From positions 343,398 to 407,397 of the forward strand of contig NZ_NMUQ01000001.1 in NCBI RefSeq assembly GCF_002233675.1: a stretch of 64,000 nucleotides of DNA, written 5' to 3'. Positions 60,896 to 64,000 of the stretch are shown here, piece after piece. The notes under the pieces are model-generated. The model searched no databases and had not been told where the DNA came from. It saw only the letters and a program-made list of their open reading frames with translations. Position 1 is the first letter of the stretch. Every line of letters starts with the position of its first letter. The translations under genes were made by a program, and so were the position numbers. Origin of the DNA: Paenibacillus herberti (GTDB taxonomy: Bacteria > Bacillota > Bacilli > Paenibacillales > Paenibacillaceae).

Positions 60896-63544
60896 TTGGA
60901 AGCGCGAGGCTGGTTGGATGGGCGGCCGCTTGTATGGACGGCAGTATGTTTTGTTGCGGGCAGCTCGGCGGCCGCGTATTGGAGCCCAGGCGGCATGCTC
61001 GCCGCCGGGCTTGGGCTCGGCCTGCTCCTAGCGGCGATTGCGCTCGCCGGGCAGGCCCGGCCTGGGCTGGCCGCCGCGTGTTTGGCGGCCTATGCCCTCG
61101 CCGCAGGCGAGCGGTTATGGGCGGATGCGCGGTCGCAGACCGCGCTGAGCGCCCTTTACGCCGCCGCCGAGGCGCAGCTTGAGCCGCCGGAGCTTCGCGT
61201 GGAGGCGGCAGGGATTGTTGTGTCGCCGGTCGAGCTCGACGGCGACCTGGTGCAGTTGCGCGTGGAGGCGCATAGCCTCCGCGCGGGGGATGCGCAGCAG
61301 GCGGAGCCGCTGCGCGAGACGCTGCTCGTGCGCGTAAAGCTGCTGCACGAGCAAGAGCTCGCCGCCGCCAAGGCTTGGCGGCGGGGGGACAGCGTGCGCT
61401 TGCGCGGCACGCTGGAGCTGCCGGCTCCGCCGGCCAATCGCGGCGGCTTCGACTACCGCCGCTACCTGCGCAGCCAGGGAATCACCTGGCTGCTGCAGGT
61501 CCAGGGCGCGGGCGCGCTGCAAGCCGCGCCCGGCAAAAACCATAGCGCTGCCGCGCTGCTGGGCCGCATGGACGCGGCCCGAGCGCAGCTTGGCTCCGCG
61601 CTAACCCGCATGTACCCGGCAGATCAGGCCGGGTACATGCAAGCTCTCGTCCTGGGCAACCAGGACGAGACAGATCCAGAGCTCTATCGCCGCTTCGCCC
61701 GGCTCGGCCTAACCCACATTATGGCCGTATCCGGCATGCATGTGGCAGTCATGCTCGGCTTGCTCGGTTTCTCGCTGCGCCAGCTGCGGTTAACTAAGGA
61801 GCGAATTCTGCTCCTGCTTATGTTTGCCGTGCCGCCGTATGTGCTGCTTACCGGAGCCTCTCCATCGATCCTGCGCGCCGGCCTTATGGCGCTGCTCGGC
61901 CTTGCTGCCGCCCGCGCTGGCAAGCTAAAGGACGGACTGCATCTGCTGGCGGCATCCGCGGTCCTGCTGCTGCTTTGGAATCCTCGTCTGATCGAGAGCG
62001 TCAGCTTCCAGCTCAGCTACATCGTTACAGCGGGTTTAATTCTCGGCGTGCCAGCCGTGAACCGTCTGTTCTCGCGACCCCGAAGTCGCTTGCGCTTCGT
62101 ACAAGATGCCGTCGTCGTTACCTTTGTTGCTCAGGCGATTTCTTTTCCCGTTACCATTTATTATTTCAATCAAATTCATCTGCTGTCGCTTCCGGCCAAT
62201 CTGCTGCTGGTACCCTTCATCAGCTTCCTGATCATGCCAGCAGGTGCGGCGGTCATGCTGTTGGAGCCGGTATGGCCGAGTGCGGCCCAACTCCTCGCGA
62301 ATTGGTCGGCAGAAGCCAACGTGTGGACGTTTCGTCTCATCGAATGGATGGGCGAGTGGAGCGACGGCAGTACGATCTGGGCCACACCTTCTTTGTGGTG
62401 GATTGTCTCCTACTATGCGGTACTGTTTGGACTGCTTCATAGCCTGGGGAGATGGCGAAGTTGTAAGCAGGCGGCAGCCGAGGAAACACGTTTTAGTGAG
62501 AATGAGGATACCCAACCGCTTTTGCCCTTAAAAGATTCATCCACATATAGCCCATCTGCTGCCCCCGCCATGTCAGTGTTAACAAGAATCCGTAATGGGG
62601 TCTACAGTCTCCCAGGCCCGCTAACTCGATCCGTCTTGGCCGCATCCGCTCTGCTTCTGCTGCTTTTGCATGCCTCTCAATCAGGCTGGTATGACCGCGC
62701 CGCCTACGTACAGTTGCTTAATGTCGGTCAAGGAGATTCGATTTTGATCCGAACTCCGTCCGGGCAAACGATACTCATTGACGGCGGAGGAACGATGCAG
62801 TTCAAACGCGAGGCTTGGAGGCAGCGGCGGGATCCATATGAAATCGGCCGTAAGATGCTGGTACCGCTCCTGATGAAAAGAGGTGTCAGTGAGATAGATT
62901 TACTCGTTGTTACTCATCTGGATCAGGATCATATTGGCGGACTGGAGGCCGTGCTCGACGGCATTCCAGTAAAACGACTGCTCTGGAACGGCAGCCTCAA
63001 GGAAGCAGGAGACACACCTCTACTCCTTCAAAACGCACTAAACAAGGGGATTCCCTTATACGGTACGGAGGCCGGGATGTCCTGGCAGCCTGATGTATCC
63101 ACCAGATTAGACGTCCTCTGGCCAACTAAGCATAACGACATGCAACCGATCCAGGAGCAGAATGAACAGAGCGTCGTGTTACTTCTGACGCTGTTCAATC
63201 GCAGTTTTTTGTTGGCGGGTGATCTGGGGAGCGTGAGCGAGTCGGCCGTCATAGAGACGGTAAAGAGCCTGGCGTTACCCGCCCAAAACACGCCAATTGA
63301 CGTACTGAAGGTCGGTCATCATGGCAGCAAAAACTCTACCTCAGCAGCGTGGTTAGCCTATTGGAAACCAACTGTCTCGGTTTTATCCGCCGGTATCGAC
63401 AATCTCTATGGTCATCCGTCCGATGACGTGCTGATGAGGCTTAAGCAGTTTGGTTCTCGTGCGGTACGCACAGACTTGAACGGGGAAGTTGAATTCCGCG
63501 TTACGCGGCAAAACATGGACATGCGGCTGTTGCGTGGCAATTGA
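60896..63544 (+). CDS. comEC: ComEC, DNA uptake channel with metallo-beta-lactamase domain
   Basis: An 882-residue membrane channel for transforming single-stranded DNA. An N-terminal DUF4131 part with two to three helices and an OB-like domain (about 100-225) is followed by the competence domain with about eight helices, including LGLTHIMAVSGMHVAVMLGL, FQLSYIVTAGLILGV and FPVTIYYFNQIHLLSLPANL. The C-terminal metallo-beta-lactamase domain has THLDQDHIGG, LLAGD and KVGHHGSKNS, the nuclease-type metal site. TTG 60896 is 7 nt after GGGAGGA; ATG 60890 overlaps that site. The first 500 bp are unusually GC-rich. Confidence 0.94.
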   Translation: MEARGWLDGRPLVWTAVCFVAGSSAAAYWSPGGMLAAGLGLGLLLAAIALAGQARPGLAAACLAAYALAAGERLWADARSQTALSALYAAAEAQLEPPELRVEAAGIVVSPVELDGDLVQLRVEAHSLRAGDAQQAEPLRETLLVRVKLLHEQELAAAKAWRRGDSVRLRGTLELPAPPANRGGFDYRRYLRSQGITWLLQVQGAGALQAAPGKNHSAAALLGRMDAARAQLGSALTRMYPADQAGYMQALVLGNQDETDPELYRRFARLGLTHIMAVSGMHVAVMLGLLGFSLRQLRLTKERILLLLMFAVPPYVLLTGASPSILRAGLMALLGLAAARAGKLKDGLHLLAASAVLLLLWNPRLIESVSFQLSYIVTAGLILGVPAVNRLFSRPRSRLRFVQDAVVVTFVAQAISFPVTIYYFNQIHLLSLPANLLLVPFISFLIMPAGAAVMLLEPVWPSAAQLLANWSAEANVWTFRLIEWMGEWSDGSTIWATPSLWWIVSYYAVLFGLLHSLGRWRSCKQAAAEETRFSENEDTQPLLPLKDSSTYSPSAAPAMSVLTRIRNGVYSLPGPLTRSVLAASALLLLLLHASQSGWYDRAAYVQLLNVGQGDSILIRTPSGQTILIDGGGTMQFKREAWRQRRDPYEIGRKMLVPLLMKRGVSEIDLLVVTHLDQDHIGGLEAVLDGIPVKRLLWNGSLKEAGDTPLLLQNALNKGIPLYGTEAGMSWQPDVSTRLDVLWPTKHNDMQPIQEQNEQSVVLLLTLFNRSFLLAGDLGSVSESAVIETVKSLALPAQNTPIDVLKVGHHGSKNSTSAAWLAYWKPTVSVLSAGIDNLYGHPSDDVLMRLKQFGSRAVRTDLNGEVEFRVTRQNMDMRLLRGN

Positions 63545-63708
63545 GTCGTTTGTCTGTTCCTACATTTCCAACTTTTAATGTGTATTTGTCGATTGATTTT
63601 AAGCAACAATTAGGTGCATTTTCTCGTTGTGAATAGCGATTATTCAATGTTTCTATATGATCTTAGAATTGAGATAGTCCAAAGGACCCAACGCAGAGGG
63701 GGATACGA

Positions 63709-63930
63709 ATGCCTAAAATGCTTTATTTATTATTTGTCATCGTAATGATACCTGCTGTTCTAGCTGGATGCACAAAAAGTGAGCCTAAGGAGAATGAACA
63801 ACAGATATTTAAGAGAATTGAACAATCATTGAAAGAAAAAGGTGTTCCACTATCATTTGTAAGTAAACAAGAGAGTCCGACGATACTTGAGGGTGTGGTT
63901 CCTAATGTTTATAAGGTGGATTCTATTTAG
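63709..63930 (+). CDS. Small lipoprotein, probably cut short by an insertion
   Basis: A 73-residue frame. LLFVIVMIPAVLAGCTKS is a lipoprotein signal with lipobox LAGC (Cys about 21). A helical charged part (ENEQQIFKRIEQSLKEKGV) follows, then the start of a beta domain that ends in VYKVDSI. The stop comes as IS-like sequence begins, so the original protein was probably longer. GAGGGGG precedes ATG. It is AT-rich and not part of the com locus. Confidence 0.65.
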   Translation: MPKMLYLLFVIVMIPAVLAGCTKSEPKENEQQIFKRIEQSLKEKGVPLSFVSKQESPTILEGVVPNVYKVDSI

Positions 63931-63938
63931 CCCCCTAA

Positions 63939-64000
63939 TGAACTTGGACAGTACACCCCTTACCCCGATACAATAATGTTGAGGCGGAGGGGAACGGAAT
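63939..64000 (+). mobile_element. Probable left end of an insertion sequence
   Basis: TGAACTTGGACAGTACACCC begins here, similar in style to IS3-family ends (TG start, GGACAGT). The last bases, GGCGGAGGGGAACGGAAT, look like a ribosome site with an ATG cut by the window edge. The lipoprotein frame ends just before it. Confidence 0.4.

Overview
The window looks like a chromosomal segment of a spore-forming, naturally competent Gram-positive bacterium of the Paenibacillus type. The reasons are the spoVA genes, a comER/comEA/comEB/comEC locus, a T-box leuS leader, AGGAGG-type ribosome sites, lipoproteins, and copper-amine-oxidase-like stalk proteins. No rRNA or tRNA gene was seen. This is inference from gene content; no database search was run.

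Layout. 0-12 kb: secreted PI-PLC-like enzyme with crystallin repeats, MFS transporter, MscL, a DUF2339 membrane protein, a YdcF-like protein, the adaA-ogt alkylation-repair pair, a SET-domain protein, and copper exporter CopA behind a CsoR-like operator. 12-20 kb: NlpC/P60 hydrolase under a c-di-AMP (ydaO-type) riboswitch, a beta-helix carbonic-anhydrase-like protein, and a LacI-controlled six-gene cluster that fits non-phosphorylative L-fucose (deoxy-sugar acid) catabolism. 20-30 kb: three tandem paralogues of unknown function, copZ under a perfect CsoR-type palindrome, a His-tailed CWB2-like lipoprotein, broken IS5-like transposases, and stalk-domain and membrane proteins. 30-42 kb: methionine ABC importer metNPQ, MFS exporter, spoVAC-AD-AEb, and a MoxR/DUF58/transglutaminase operon. 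42-49 kb: the conserved yqeG-yqeH-aroE-yhbY-nadD-yqeK-rsfS cluster with cvfB and a yqeM-like methyltransferase. 49-53 kb: a divergent HxlR-regulator/nitroreductase pair, an SDR and a second LacI regulator. 53-64 kb: T-box leuS, comER, comEA, metY, comEB, comEC and a small lipoprotein that ends beside a probable IS edge.

The most unusual parts are non-coding. (1) Two tandem arrays (33.5 and 47.8-48.35 kb) have different cores but the same 51-bp period and the same palindromic junction (CAAGTARC-4 nt-GTTACTTG). (2) A nested-stem leader or small RNA lies upstream of comEB, closed by a 13-bp helix whose 5' arm begins where a promoter predicts transcription to start. (3) A composite intergenic repeat occurs complete at 11.6 and 26.5 kb and in part at 60.7 kb. 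(4) The 3' ends of leuS and comER recur as degenerate direct and inverted copies just downstream of the genes.
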